NCBI GenBank assembly: GCA_024233515.1
Contig: JACKPO010000002.1
Coordinates: 205,417-269,416, forward strand
DNA length: 64,000 nucleotides
Source of the DNA: Chlamydiales bacterium
Lineage (GTDB): Bacteria > Chlamydiota > Chlamydiia > Chlamydiales > Simkaniaceae
Direction of reading: 5' to 3'
The notes under the pieces: generated by a model
What the model was told of the DNA's origin: nothing
The model's input: the letters and a program-made list of their open reading frames with translations, nothing else
Database searches by the model: none
Program-made: the position numbers and the translations under genes
Shown here: piece by piece, positions 7,436 through 16,444 of the stretch
How the letters are laid out: each line of letters begins with the position of its first letter
Position numbering within the stretch: position 1 is the first letter of the stretch

Positions 7436-8683
7436 ATGCATCAGTCAATCCAAGAAATCGCAGCGCTTCTTAGCGAAAAAAATAAAAGTCAAAAAATCCT
7501 CTCTCATGTGGCGTTTGATAGTCGCAAAGTGAAACCAGGAACCCTTTTTTTTGCCCTCAAAGGAGAAAAAGTTGATGGCCACTCCTTTTTAGAAGAGGTT
7601 GCAAGGCAAGGAGCTCTTGCTGCCGTTGTTTCTAGAACCTACCAAGGCCCCAATTTTGGGATGGAACTGATCCCCGCTGATGATGTGCGACAGGCTTTGC
7701 AACACCTTGCCCGCGTAGCGATTCAGAAAAAACCTCCTCTTGTGATTGGAGTGACGGGAACGGTGGGAAAAACAACAGCGAAAGAATTTATCGCTGGCAT
7801 CTTAAGTGAAAGATTTCGCGTGGGAAAAAGCGTGGGGAGTCAAAACTCTCAGGTGAGTCTTCCTCTGACTGTTCTAAACTGGGAAGGGAAGGATGAGATC
7901 CTTGTTCTCGAGATGGGGATGAGTGAGAAAGGGGAACTTTCTCGACTCGTTACCATCTCTCCTCCCGATTTAGCGGTTTTGACGAAGGTCAGTTTAGCGC
8001 ATTCCGAGTTTTTCGATGATCTAGAGGGAATTGCCGCAGCGAAGTGTGAGCTTTTTACCTCAAGCAAGTTAGGGCATGCTTTTATCAACCGCGATGCAAA
8101 AGAGTTTAAGGCGGTCAAGCAGGTAAAAGGACCGATCACTTGGTTTGAGGCGGCGACCATTCCAGCACCATTTCAAGAGCCGCAGCTTCTGGAAAATTTA
8201 GGGGCAGCGGTAGCCATTGCCCGTCATCTAGGGATGACTGAAGAGGAGATTGAAAGGGGAGCGCAAAAACTCAAACCGTTTACCCATCGGGGTGAAAGAA
8301 TCGAAAAAAAGGGTGTTTTATTTATCGATGATGCATACAATGCCTCTCCGGTTGCGATGAAAGCAGCCCTGAGAAGTATGCCTAAAGGGAAAAAACAGAT
8401 TGCCCTTTTAGGAGGGATGAAAGAGCTTGGCGCTTATGAAGAGGTTTCCCATCGGGAAGTTGCAGAGTGCGCCCTTCCTCTACTAGATGAGCTCCTCTGC
8501 GTGGGGAAAGAGTGCCAAGTGATGGTCGATCTCTTCAAAAAAGAGGGGAAACGAGCGACTCTTTTTGAGACAAAGGAGGAGGCAACGGCTCACTTGAAGG
8601 AAATGATGGAAGAAGGAGATGTCTGCTTGTTAAAAGGGTCAAATTCCTTCCAACTATGGACGGTTTTAAAGGACATCGATTAA
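7436..8683 (+). CDS. murF: UDP-MurNAc-tripeptide:D-Ala-D-Ala ligase
   Basis: MurF adds D-Ala-D-Ala to UDP-MurNAc-tripeptide, the last cytoplasmic step of peptidoglycan precursor synthesis. The 415-residue Mur ligase has a short N-terminal UDP-binding domain and the ATP loop Gly-Val-Thr-Gly-Thr-Val-Gly-Lys-Thr-Thr (about residues 105-114). The central domain contains Glu-Met-Gly-Met-Ser, and the C-terminal domain begins at His-Arg-Gly-Glu-Arg and includes Asp-Asp-Ala-Tyr-Asn-Ala-Ser-Pro. It is the first gene of the cell wall and division cluster, abutting mraY with no gap, which matches the order I recall in Chlamydia. Confidence 0.96.
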   Translation: MHQSIQEIAALLSEKNKSQKILSHVAFDSRKVKPGTLFFALKGEKVDGHSFLEEVARQGALAAVVSRTYQGPNFGMELIPADDVRQALQHLARVAIQKKPPLVIGVTGTVGKTTAKEFIAGILSERFRVGKSVGSQNSQVSLPLTVLNWEGKDEILVLEMGMSEKGELSRLVTISPPDLAVLTKVSLAHSEFFDDLEGIAAAKCELFTSSKLGHAFINRDAKEFKAVKQVKGPITWFEAATIPAPFQEPQLLENLGAAVAIARHLGMTEEEIERGAQKLKPFTHRGERIEKKGVLFIDDAYNASPVAMKAALRSMPKGKKQIALLGGMKELGAYEEVSHREVAECALPLLDELLCVGKECQVMVDLFKKEGKRATLFETKEEATAHLKEMMEEGDVCLLKGSNSFQLWTVLKDID

Positions 8684-9838
8684 ATGCTATATCTTTTGCT
8701 GCAACACCTTGCTCATCACACTGCTGTGAAGGTGCCTTCCGTCTTTCTTTATACGTCAACGCGGATGATTCTTGCAGCGATGACAACGCTTCTTTTGACC
8801 ATCTTTTTAGGTCCCCGCATGATCAACAAGCTTTATGCTCTGAAGACAGGGCAGTCGATCCGCGTGGAGGATTGTCCGATGCTTGCGGAGCTCCACCAAA
8901 AGAAAAAAGAGACCCCGACGATGGGGGGGATTTTGATTTTGGTATCGATGCTCATTGCACTCTTTCTGTGGATGGACCTCATGAGCGCATTCACCTTGCT
9001 TTTAGGAATCGCGACGGTTTGGTTAGGACTCCTCGGAGGGATGGATGACTATCTGAAGATGAAGCACAAGAACTCTAAAGGGCTTGCTGCACGTAAAAAG
9101 TTTCTCCTTCAGGTTTTGTTTTCTGGATTTTTGGGACTCTATTTACTTTGGCCTCCTTTGAGTGATGCTCTGAATGTCGGAAGTTGCTTCTCTCCTCCTA
9201 TGGTTGACTATGGAGAGTATTTTTTTCCTTTTAAGAAAGGGGCTCTTTTCACTTTAGCGGGAGGGGGGCTGATTTTAGCTTTCATCCTTACCATTGTTGT
9301 TGTGACAGGGTCTTCAAATGCTGTTAATTTAACCGATGGACTCGATGGATTGGCCTCGGGGTGTATTCTTTTAGTGGCTGTTGTTCTTTCCATCTTTGCT
9401 TTCCTCTCAAATCATCGTGAAATGGCTCACTATCTCAACATTCCCTACATCGAAGGGTGTGCGGAGATCGGTGTTTACCTATGCGCAATGGCAGGAGCCT
9501 GTTTAGGGTTTCTTTGGTACAATGGGTACCCAGCGCAAGTTTTTATGGGCGATACCGGCTCTTTAGCTTTAGGGGGGATCTTAGGAACAGCGGCTGTTCT
9601 TATGCGGCGGGAGTTTCTTCTGGCCCTTATTGGAGGAATTTTTGTGATGGAGGCGGTTTCTGTAATATTGCAAGTTCTCAGCTATCGCTACCGCAACAAA
9701 AAGCGGATTTTTCGTTGCGCTCCTCTCCACCACCATTTTGAATTCAAGGGGTGGCCGGAGCAAAAAGTGGTGATCCGTTTTTGGATCATTGGTTTAATCT
9801 TAGCGCTCGTCGGTTTAGCCTCAATTAAGTTTCAATAA
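8684..9838 (+). CDS. mraY: Phospho-N-acetylmuramoyl-pentapeptide transferase
   Basis: MraY moves phospho-MurNAc-pentapeptide onto undecaprenyl phosphate, making lipid I at the inner membrane. The 384-residue polytopic protein contains Pro-Thr-Met-Gly-Gly-Ile-Leu near residue 77. It also has Gly-Met-Asp-Asp-Tyr-Leu-Lys, Asn-Leu-Thr-Asp-Gly-Leu-Asp-Gly-Leu-Ala (catalytic Asp region), Phe-Met-Gly-Asp-Thr-Gly-Ser and the C-terminal His-His-His-Phe motif. About ten hydrophobic helices can be counted. ATG 8684 directly follows the murF stop. Confidence 0.97.
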   Translation: MLYLLLQHLAHHTAVKVPSVFLYTSTRMILAAMTTLLLTIFLGPRMINKLYALKTGQSIRVEDCPMLAELHQKKKETPTMGGILILVSMLIALFLWMDLMSAFTLLLGIATVWLGLLGGMDDYLKMKHKNSKGLAARKKFLLQVLFSGFLGLYLLWPPLSDALNVGSCFSPPMVDYGEYFFPFKKGALFTLAGGGLILAFILTIVVVTGSSNAVNLTDGLDGLASGCILLVAVVLSIFAFLSNHREMAHYLNIPYIEGCAEIGVYLCAMAGACLGFLWYNGYPAQVFMGDTGSLALGGILGTAAVLMRREFLLALIGGIFVMEAVSVILQVLSYRYRNKKRIFRCAPLHHHFEFKGWPEQKVVIRFWIIGLILALVGLASIKFQ

Positions 9839-10983
9839 TGAAAGCGCTTATCATCGGATTCGGAATCAGCGGAAAAGGGGCAGCAAAGCTCCTCTTAAAG
9901 CAAGGGTATGAAGTGGTGGCGGTCGACCGAAATAGCGAGCCATTTCCTGGGGTTCAGCTTCTTCCTGAAACGGCTGACATTGGTCCTGTCGATCTAACGA
10001 TTCTTTCGCCTGGGATTCCTGCTAGTCATCCTCAAGCAAAGGGGAGGGAGGTGATTGGAGAGGCGGAGCTTGCAATGCGCTTTCTAACCAATCGGATGAT
10101 TGGAATTACGGGAACCAATGGAAAGACAACGCTCACCCTCTTAATGGCGCACCTATTGAATGTTGCTGGGATGGAGGCCCGCGCACTTGGAAATGTGGGA
10201 AGTTCCCTTGCAGAGTATGCTTGCCATCCAAATCCTGAAGAGATCCTTGTGGTTGAACTGAGCTCGTTTCAACTTGAAACGATGACCACGAAAGGATTGG
10301 ATTTTGGACTCATCACAAATATTGCTCCCGATCATTTAGATCGTTATGAAAGTTTCGAAGCCTATCAACAAACAAAATATCGTTTAGGGACTTTGTTAAA
10401 AAGTGGAGAGCTTCTGACGGAGGATTCTTATTTACAACTAACGGACGACGAGAGATACTGGGAAATACGAATGAATGCGCTTTACCGAGCAGCGCTCGCC
10501 CTCTCTTTAAACCTAGGAATCACCTGGGAAACTTTTAGAGAGGGGCTGAAGTCATTTCAGCGCCCGCCTCATCGGATGGAGAGGGTGAGAACTCTCAATG
10601 GAGTTCATTTTATCAATGATAGTAAAGCGACCAATGTTGCGGCTGTCATTTATGGCCTCACGCAGCTCGAGGGACCGATCCACCTCATTGCAGGTGGAAG
10701 GGGAAAAGGGGAAAGCCTGGAAAAGTGGAAAACACTCTTTCCAGGAAAAGTAAGACAGATCTATGCAATCGGAGAAATGGCTCCTCAACTTGAAAAAGAG
10801 TTCGAAGATGTGCAAAGATGTGAAAATTTAGAAGAGGCGATAAATAAAGCCTCTGCCTCCGCTAAGGAAGGTGAGACGGTTCTCCTCTCTCCAGGTGGAG
10901 CAAGTTTTGATCAGTTCCGCAACTATATGCAGCGGGGAGAAATGTTTAAAGAGATCGTGAACAACCTGAAGGAAAAACAATGA
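9838..10983 (+). CDS. murD: UDP-MurNAc-L-alanine:D-glutamate ligase
   Basis: MurD adds D-glutamate to UDP-MurNAc-L-Ala. The 381-residue protein opens with a Rossmann UDP-binding domain (Ile-Gly-Phe-Gly-Ile-Ser-Gly-Lys-Gly), followed by the ATP loop Gly-Thr-Asn-Gly-Lys-Thr-Thr at residues 92-98. Then come Glu-Leu-Ser-Ser-Phe-Gln-Leu, the Asn-Ile-Ala-Pro-Asp-His-Leu-Asp-Arg metal site and Asn-Asp-Ser-Lys-Ala-Thr-Asn in the C-terminal domain. It is shorter than most MurD enzymes (around 440 residues), mainly in the central domain between the lysine carbamylation region and the C-terminal domain. Its ATG shares a base with the mraY stop. Confidence 0.95.
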   Translation: MKALIIGFGISGKGAAKLLLKQGYEVVAVDRNSEPFPGVQLLPETADIGPVDLTILSPGIPASHPQAKGREVIGEAELAMRFLTNRMIGITGTNGKTTLTLLMAHLLNVAGMEARALGNVGSSLAEYACHPNPEEILVVELSSFQLETMTTKGLDFGLITNIAPDHLDRYESFEAYQQTKYRLGTLLKSGELLTEDSYLQLTDDERYWEIRMNALYRAALALSLNLGITWETFREGLKSFQRPPHRMERVRTLNGVHFINDSKATNVAAVIYGLTQLEGPIHLIAGGRGKGESLEKWKTLFPGKVRQIYAIGEMAPQLEKEFEDVQRCENLEEAINKASASAKEGETVLLSPGGASFDQFRNYMQRGEMFKEIVNNLKEKQ

Positions 10984-11627
10984 ATCGAAGAGATATTATT
11001 ATCGTCGCCGTTTTAATCAATGCGGGACTCCTTGTGACCCTCTTTGTTAGCTCATTAAAGAAAGAAACAGGGACTCCTCTTGTCTCTTCAGAGCCTCCTC
11101 CTCAGCAGGTTGAAATTGCGGCAAAGCTCACCCCTCCACCAAAAAAAGGGGGAGACCAAGTGGATCAAGTCATCCATCAGTACACGGCAAAAGTGCAAGC
11201 AGAAGAGAAAAAAGAAGAAGTGGTTCCTGCACCTTCTTTGACTCCAGTGAAGAAAGAAGAAGAGAAGCCAGTCGTGAAAGCGCCGATGAAAGCTCCTCTT
11301 CGTGTGGTGACCGTCGAGAAAGGGGATGTTCTTGAAAAGATTGCAAGAAGCCATAACGTCAGTGTTGATGAGATTATGAAACTGAACAACCTTTCCAACT
11401 CCAGACTGCAAATTGGTCAAGAGCTCAAACTTCCCGAAAAGAAAGCCCCTGTAAAAGAGGTGAAAAAAGAGGAAGAAGGGAAATACTATGTTGTGAAAGG
11501 GGGAGATAGTCCATGGACGATTGCCCAAAAACATCACATGCAAGTGGAAGAGCTTTTGAAGTTGAACAATATCGACGAGGAAAAGGCTAAGCGTCTTCGA
11601 CCTGGTGACCGATTAAGAATTAAATGA
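10980..11627 (+). CDS. Membrane-anchored protein with two LysM domains (NlpD-like)
   Basis: A 215-residue protein with one N-terminal membrane helix (residues about 5-25), a Pro/Lys/Glu-rich linker and two peptidoglycan-binding LysM domains at about 108-151 and 169-214. Both have the Gly-Asp near the start and the Leu-Asn-Asn core typical of LysM. The arrangement places it in the periplasm, bound to or near septal peptidoglycan. The same position in Chlamydia holds an NlpD-like LysM gene; NlpD activates the amidase that splits septal wall. No M23 peptidase-like domain is present, so it is shorter than enterobacterial NlpD. It overlaps murD and ftsW by 4 bases each. Confidence 0.85.
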   Translation: MNRRDIIIVAVLINAGLLVTLFVSSLKKETGTPLVSSEPPPQQVEIAAKLTPPPKKGGDQVDQVIHQYTAKVQAEEKKEEVVPAPSLTPVKKEEEKPVVKAPMKAPLRVVTVEKGDVLEKIARSHNVSVDEIMKLNNLSNSRLQIGQELKLPEKKAPVKEVKKEEEGKYYVVKGGDSPWTIAQKHHMQVEELLKLNNIDEEKAKRLRPGDRLRIK

Positions 11628-12730
11628 GAAGCGTCTACTTTCTCCTCTCATTTACGGTGATCCTTTTTGCGATCGGAATTTTGATGGTCTTTGGGACAAC
11701 ATCAGCCGAGGTCCTCGATCGAAGTCTCAATATCAGCACCCATCATGCGATGATTCGACAACTGATTTATGGGTGTTGTGGGCTAGTGTTTGCCTTGCTT
11801 GTTTACTATTACGGCTATGAAAAACTCTTGAAGACCGCACCCTACCTCTTTTATGGATGTACCCTGTGTCTCCTTCTCGTTTTTGTTCCCGGTATTGGAC
11901 GGGCGCTGAATGGGGCTCACCGGTGGATCTTTCTAGGGCCCCTCTCATTTCAGCCTTCAGAGTTCATGAAAATGATTGCCCCTCTCTACTTTATCCATCT
12001 CTATCTCTCGAAAGAGAAGATGACGCTAAAATCCTTTTATCTCATCATCCTCCGCTTAGCGGTCCCTCTCTTTTTAATCTTGATCGAACCTGATAATGGA
12101 GCCGTTGCGATCATCATGATGACGCTAATGGCCCTTTTTTTCATTTGCCGCATCAAACTTCTCTATTGGATGGTTCCTGCTTTTGCACTCGTTGCCATGG
12201 GAGGAATTGCAGCTTCACAGATGCCTCACGTTAAGCAGCGGATCAGAGTGTATCTCCATCCAGAGACAGATCTTCTAGGGAAAGGACACCAACCCTACCA
12301 AGCAAAGATTGCCACAGGATCTGGAAAGTTGTTTGGGAGAGGTGTGGGAGAAAGTCTACAAAAGTTGAACTATCTCCCGGAAGCGCGCAGTGACTATATT
12401 GCCGCCATCTATGCTGAAGAGTTAGGATTTGTAGGGATCTTGTTTTTGATCTTGATCTACCTGTCGATCGCCTTTAGTGGGTTTTACATTGCACTGAAAA
12501 CAGAGACCAAAGGGGCTTTTTATATTGCCAGTGTCATGACTTTTCTGATCTGTTTTCAGGCCTTTTTAAACTTAGGCGTTGTCTCGGGCCTTTTGCCGAG
12601 CAAAGGGACGAATCTTCCCTTTTTTAGTCAGGGAGGATCATCTCTTCTTGCAAATTGTATTGCGATTGCTATGATTATGAGTACCCGTGTTTTGAAGGAA
12701 CGGAAATGGAACATCGAGAAAGCCAATTAA
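11624..12730 (+). CDS. ftsW: FtsW, septal peptidoglycan glycosyltransferase (SEDS family)
   Basis: A 368-residue polytopic SEDS protein with about ten membrane helices. Recognisable motifs are Gly-Ala-x-Arg-Trp-Ile near residue 95, Gln-Pro-Ser-Glu-Phe-Met-Lys, Glu-Pro-Asp-Asn-Gly and the C-terminal Lys-Gly-Thr-Asn-Leu-Pro-Phe-Phe-Ser-Gln-Gly-Gly-Ser. FtsW polymerises lipid II at the division site together with a class B penicillin-binding protein. FtsW rather than RodA is chosen because of its place between the LysM gene and murG. In Chlamydiae, which lack FtsZ, these proteins act with MreB-directed division. Confidence 0.93.
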   Translation: MRSVYFLLSFTVILFAIGILMVFGTTSAEVLDRSLNISTHHAMIRQLIYGCCGLVFALLVYYYGYEKLLKTAPYLFYGCTLCLLLVFVPGIGRALNGAHRWIFLGPLSFQPSEFMKMIAPLYFIHLYLSKEKMTLKSFYLIILRLAVPLFLILIEPDNGAVAIIMMTLMALFFICRIKLLYWMVPAFALVAMGGIAASQMPHVKQRIRVYLHPETDLLGKGHQPYQAKIATGSGKLFGRGVGESLQKLNYLPEARSDYIAAIYAEELGFVGILFLILIYLSIAFSGFYIALKTETKGAFYIASVMTFLICFQAFLNLGVVSGLLPSKGTNLPFFSQGGSSLLANCIAIAMIMSTRVLKERKWNIEKAN

Positions 12731-13818
12731 ACCTCCTGATCGCTGCGGGGGGAACAGGGGGGCATCTTTTCCCCGCACAAGCCTTAGCCTTAGAACTCCT
12801 CCAAAATCATCCCAACATCAGAGTCACCTTCGTAGGAGCAGGCCTAAAAAAAAATGTCTATTTTAAGAAAGAGGTCTTTCCCTTTTTAGACATTTCGAGT
12901 GGGACTCCCTTTTCCAAAGATCCCCTAAAAATGTTGCAAGCACTCTTGAAGCTCTCCAAAGGGGTGAAACAGTGTTTAAGGTACTTTCGGAAACAAAAGC
13001 CCGATCTGATTGTTGGGTTTGGCTCTTTCCATACCTTCCCGGCGATTTTTGCAGCAAAAATTCGGAGAGTTCCCATCCTTATTTTCGAGAGTAATGCGCT
13101 TCCTGGAAGAGTCAATCGGTTCTGCTCAAAATGGGCGCGTGTTTCTGCCATCCAGTTTTCTCATGCTTCTGAATACTTGAAGTCGAAAAGTATTTGTGTG
13201 CAAATGCCTCTTCTTAAGAAAAACGCCACGATTTCCAAAAAAGAGGCCCGTCGCTACTTTGGTCTGGATGAAAATCGTTTTACCCTCCTTATTTTTGGAG
13301 GATCGCAAGGGGCGCAGGCGATCAATCACCACTTCTGCAGTGCGCTCGATCTTTTACGAAAGAAAGAACTAGAATTTCAGGTGATCCATATCGTAGGAAA
13401 TCCTGAAAGAGCTGAAAAATTAACCGCTGTCTATCAAGACAAGGGGATTTCCGCTTCTGTGAAAGCTTTTGAAGAGAAAATGGAAAATGCCTGGTCGGCT
13501 GCCGATCTCAGTATTTCTCGAGCAGGAGCTGCGACGCTTGCAGAGCTTATTGAATTTATCGTCCCGAGTATTTTGATTCCCTATCCTTATGGGGCCGAAA
13601 ATCATCAAGTGAAAAACGCCCTCTTTGTTTCTGATGAAATTCATGGGGGAGTGACCATTGAAGAAAAGGACTTAACGCCCGATGGATTAGCGACGATGAT
13701 CCTTGAGGTTCTTGGCAACGGTGAAGAAAAACTGAAAGCAATGAAAAGTGCATTAAGAAGTTTTAAAGAGGAAGAAAATAAAGAAGATCTTTGTTCTGTG
13801 GTACTCAAAACGATATGA
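12706..13818 (+). CDS. murG: MurG, lipid II-forming GlcNAc transferase
   Basis: MurG adds GlcNAc to lipid I on the inner face of the membrane. The 370-residue GT-B enzyme starts with Ala-Ala-Gly-Gly-Thr-Gly-Gly-His-Leu-Phe-Pro-Ala at residues 13-24. It has Gly-Phe-Gly-Ser-Phe in the N-domain, Gly-Gly-Ser-Gln-Gly-Ala in the C-domain, and a Ser-Arg-Ala-Gly-Ala-Ala-Thr-Leu-Ala-Glu donor-binding loop. ATG 12706 is preferred: a GAAGGA ribosome site lies 7 bases before it, while upstream codons lie inside ftsW and look random. It overlaps ftsW by 25 bases. Confidence 0.95.
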   Translation: MEHRESQLNLLIAAGGTGGHLFPAQALALELLQNHPNIRVTFVGAGLKKNVYFKKEVFPFLDISSGTPFSKDPLKMLQALLKLSKGVKQCLRYFRKQKPDLIVGFGSFHTFPAIFAAKIRRVPILIFESNALPGRVNRFCSKWARVSAIQFSHASEYLKSKSICVQMPLLKKNATISKKEARRYFGLDENRFTLLIFGGSQGAQAINHHFCSALDLLRKKELEFQVIHIVGNPERAEKLTAVYQDKGISASVKAFEEKMENAWSAADLSISRAGAATLAELIEFIVPSILIPYPYGAENHQVKNALFVSDEIHGGVTIEEKDLTPDGLATMILEVLGNGEEKLKAMKSALRSFKEEENKEDLCSVVLKTI

Positions 13819-15122
13819 AGCAGCACTACCATTTTTTAGGGGTCGGGGGCATCGGAATGAGCGCTCTTGCGCGCATTCTTATTGATCAAGGGCAATGTGT
13901 CACGGGAAGTGACCTTGCTGAGATTCCAGCTCTCGAGAAAATTGGGGTGCGAAAATTAGAGGAGCTCCCAAAACAAGGGGCTATTGTCTATAGTTCTGCG
14001 ATCCAAGAAAGTCATCCTCTTCTCCTTCAAGCCAAAAATGAGGCAAGACCACTTTTTCACCGCTCTCTTCTTTTGAAAGAGTTAATGGGGAAACAAAAAG
14101 CCCTTCTTGTAACAGGGACGCATGGGAAAACAAGTACTTCATCCCTTTTGACATGGGTCCTTTCCTATGCCAAACAAGATCCTTCCTTTGCTGTGGGAGG
14201 GATCCTCCAGAATCTCCAAAAAAATGGGGGATGGGGAAAAGGGGAATATTTTGTTGCAGAAGCTGATGAAAGCGATGGCTCTTTTTTAAATTATCAAGGA
14301 GAAGGAGGGATTGTCACCAACCTTGAACAAGAACATCTTGCCTACTGGAAGACACAAGCCAATCTCTGCAAAGGATTTCAGACCTTTTTTCAACAGATCA
14401 AAAATCAGAAACTTTTCTTCTGGTGCAGTGATGACCCTCTTTTGAAATCGTTGAAACCTCCTGGGATCTCTTATGGGAAACAGGGGGAGTTAAAGCTTCT
14501 GAAATGCCAGCAAGAAGGGGGTCGTCTCATATTTTCAGCCTCATTTCGAGGGAAAATCTATGAAGCGATTGAGCTTCCGCTGATGGGAGAAAAACTGGCC
14601 TTGAATGGTCTTGCAGTTTTTGGTCTAGCCCTTCAGCTAGGGGTGAGTGAAAAAGAGATTCGTGAAGCTTTTTTATCTTTCAAAGGGGTCAAGAGGCGGC
14701 AAGAAATGGTGGGACAGGTCAATGGGATCCTAGTTTACGACGATTATGCTCACCACCCGACAGAGATCAAAGCTGTTCTTGAGGGGCTCAGAAAAAAAAA
14801 TCCGAAAGGGCGACTGGTCGCTCTTTTTGAACCCCATCGTTTTTCTCGAACGGAAGAACAGATGGAGCAGTTTAGCGATGTCTTTCAAGAGGCAGATCTC
14901 GCAGTGATCACCTCAATTTATTCTGCTGGAGAATCTCCTATTCCTGGAGTGACAGGAAAAGCCTTAGCGAATAGAGTGGGGAGAGAGAAGGTCCTTTTCC
15001 TCGAAAAGGAAAAGTTGATGGCTTTCCTTCCGAAAATGCTCCTTCCTGGTGATCTTTTTGTGACAATGGGCGCTGGAGGCATTACAACTTTTGGCCCTAA
15101 ATTGATTGAGGCGCTGTCATGA
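13815..15122 (+). CDS. murC: UDP-N-acetylmuramate:L-alanine ligase, not fused to Ddl
   Basis: MurC adds L-alanine to UDP-MurNAc. The 435-residue protein has an N-terminal Gly-Val-Gly-Gly-Ile-Gly-Met-Ser motif and the ATP loop Val-Thr-Gly-Thr-His-Gly-Lys-Thr. It also has Glu-Ala-Asp-Glu-Ser-Asp-Gly-Ser and Tyr-Asp-Asp-Tyr-Ala-His-His-Pro-Thr-Glu in the C-terminal domain. ATG 13815 overlaps the murG stop in an ATGA arrangement. In Chlamydia, murC is fused to ddl; here the frame stops after the ligase domains and the next gene is ftsQ-like, so D-Ala-D-Ala ligase must be encoded elsewhere. Confidence 0.95.
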   Translation: MKQHYHFLGVGGIGMSALARILIDQGQCVTGSDLAEIPALEKIGVRKLEELPKQGAIVYSSAIQESHPLLLQAKNEARPLFHRSLLLKELMGKQKALLVTGTHGKTSTSSLLTWVLSYAKQDPSFAVGGILQNLQKNGGWGKGEYFVAEADESDGSFLNYQGEGGIVTNLEQEHLAYWKTQANLCKGFQTFFQQIKNQKLFFWCSDDPLLKSLKPPGISYGKQGELKLLKCQQEGGRLIFSASFRGKIYEAIELPLMGEKLALNGLAVFGLALQLGVSEKEIREAFLSFKGVKRRQEMVGQVNGILVYDDYAHHPTEIKAVLEGLRKKNPKGRLVALFEPHRFSRTEEQMEQFSDVFQEADLAVITSIYSAGESPIPGVTGKALANRVGREKVLFLEKEKLMAFLPKMLLPGDLFVTMGAGGITTFGPKLIEALS

Positions 15123-15853
15123 AAACGTTTCGCGTTGCCCTTCTTGTTTGCTTTTCCTTGTTTTGTGTGGCCCTTTTTTATTTTTCCCTCTCCACCTTCG
15201 AAAAAAGGGAAGTTCCTAAGACGACAATCAAAACCATTGCTCAAACAGGACCTTTGAAAGAAGGGCTTAAAACCGACTATCTTGCAGAGCTCTTAGATTT
15301 ATCCTTAGACCATCCTCAATGTTTAGAGCTCAGCGTTGTTGAAAAACGCCTTCTCGAAAGTCCCATGATAAAAGCGGTTTCTGCCTCCTATCTCAACCCT
15401 GAAACACTCTATATAGACTATACTTTGCGAAGCCCGAAATTTCTTTTGATAGATCTTGAGAATCGGGCCCTTGATGAGGAGGGAGCTCTTTTCCCGTTAA
15501 CTCCTCATTTTACTCCCAAACATCTTCCAGAAATTTATCTTGGTCTTAAAAGTCTTGAGGGACTTAAGGTCTCTTATGACGATGAGAAAAAAGAAATAGC
15601 ACAGACATTGAGTCAGATGCTCGCTGATACGCTGCTCCGGATCGACCTGTCTCATGTCGAAGAGCCGTCACTTGGGAAGCGAGAGATTGTTGTAATTGTC
15701 CAATCGGGAGAGAAGAAACATTTTCTCCGCCTTCCAACCCACGAGTTTGAAGCCCAATTGAAGCGTTATCTAGCAATGAGAGAAAAAATTCAGGGACAAG
15801 AACTCATTATCGATTTGCGCGTCCCAGATTTGGCCTATTTGACAGTGATCTGA
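15119..15853 (+). CDS. ftsQ: FtsQ/DivIB-like division protein
   Basis: A 244-residue protein with one N-terminal membrane helix (residues about 6-24) and an extracytoplasmic region. It contains a POTRA-like segment (Val-Glu-Lys-Arg-Leu-Leu-Glu-Ser-Pro-Met-Ile) followed by strands ending in a Leu-Asp-Glu-Glu-Gly-Ala-Leu-Phe-Pro-Leu turn. That turn is characteristic of the FtsQ beta domain, where a newly read residue of the divisome scaffold normally lies. FtsQ homologues diverge strongly, so the call rests on topology, this motif and position at the end of the mur cluster. Its ATG overlaps murC by 4 bases. Confidence 0.7.
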   Translation: MKTFRVALLVCFSLFCVALFYFSLSTFEKREVPKTTIKTIAQTGPLKEGLKTDYLAELLDLSLDHPQCLELSVVEKRLLESPMIKAVSASYLNPETLYIDYTLRSPKFLLIDLENRALDEEGALFPLTPHFTPKHLPEIYLGLKSLEGLKVSYDDEKKEIAQTLSQMLADTLLRIDLSHVEEPSLGKREIVVIVQSGEKKHFLRLPTHEFEAQLKRYLAMREKIQGQELIIDLRVPDLAYLTVI

Positions 15854-15895
15854 TCTTGCGTAAAAATTACGAAACTGATAAAGTTTTTGTTTCTG

Positions 15896-16057
15896 TACCT
15901 AACATGATTCGCTAGTTGGGAATTTGGCAAGGCGGCCCCACGCAAATTTTTTGCCTGGAGCGAGTGACCATTGTGCGAGTACAAGGCGCGAGTGAAGGCA
16001 AGAAATTTGCCGCAGAGCAGGCGCAGCCAAAAACCAACTTTTGATTCATTTTAGGTA
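15896..16057. repeat. Palindromic repeat family, copy A
   Basis: A 162-bp copy of a dispersed element seen also at 28414-28577 and 40174-40338, and partly at 46403-46486. This copy is inverted relative to the others. The ends match TACCTAACATGATTC and its complement (here with small changes). The interior is an imperfect palindrome centred on a TTGTGC/GCACAA-type hairpin. It fills the gap between ftsQ and khpA. Identity to the other full copies is high by eye, with scattered substitutions and no large gaps. Confidence 0.85.
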
Positions 16058-16083
16058 TAAACGTTTAATTTACGGAAAGGTTC

Positions 16084-16314
16084 ATGGAAGAATTTATTGC
16101 CTATATGATTCGCAATCTCGTCGACACCCCAGATGATGTGAAAATCGATATTTTTGACGGTTCAAAAAGCTCAGTGATTGAAATTCGAGTCAATAGTGAT
16201 GATGTTGCAAAACTAGTGGGTAGACAGGGAAGAACGATCAAAGCTCTAAGACAAATTTCAATGACTGTTGCTGCTCGCCTTGGGAGAAAAGTCCGTTTAG
16301 AGATCGTGCAATAA
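16084..16314 (+). CDS. khpA: KhpA, KH-domain RNA-binding protein
   Basis: A 76-residue protein consisting of a single type II KH domain with the RNA-binding GxxG loop in Val-Gly-Arg-Gln-Gly-Arg-Thr-Ile (residues about 45-52). Proteins of this size and sequence (formerly YlqC) bind RNA, often together with KhpB/Jag, and affect cell elongation and translation in other bacteria. The start at 16084 follows a purine-rich AAAGG site. It stands alone between repeat copy A and rsbV. Function in Chlamydiae has not been deduced here. Confidence 0.9.
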   Translation: MEEFIAYMIRNLVDTPDDVKIDIFDGSKSSVIEIRVNSDDVAKLVGRQGRTIKALRQISMTVAARLGRKVRLEIVQ

Positions 16315-16320
16315 CACTTT

Positions 16321-16347
16321 AACCCCGGAGTGCCACTTATTTTTCCC
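16321..16347. repeat. Solo terminal repeat of the IS982-family remnants
   Basis: The 27 bases starting AACCCCGGAGTGCCACTTAT match the outer ends of the two IS982-family remnants at 36638-37260 and 46516-47079. No second end lies nearby, so this is a scar or truncated end. It begins 6 bases after khpA stops. A short hairpin follows (GTCGG 16351-16355, CCGAC 16360-16364) with four T after it, a weak candidate terminator for khpA. Confidence 0.7.
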
Positions 16348-16444
16348 TTTGTCGGCATCCCGACTTTTGATAGATGATGGGTATACAAAATAGTTGAATC
16401 CCGTTATGGTGAGGGATGAACAACTGTAAGGACGATAGGACACG

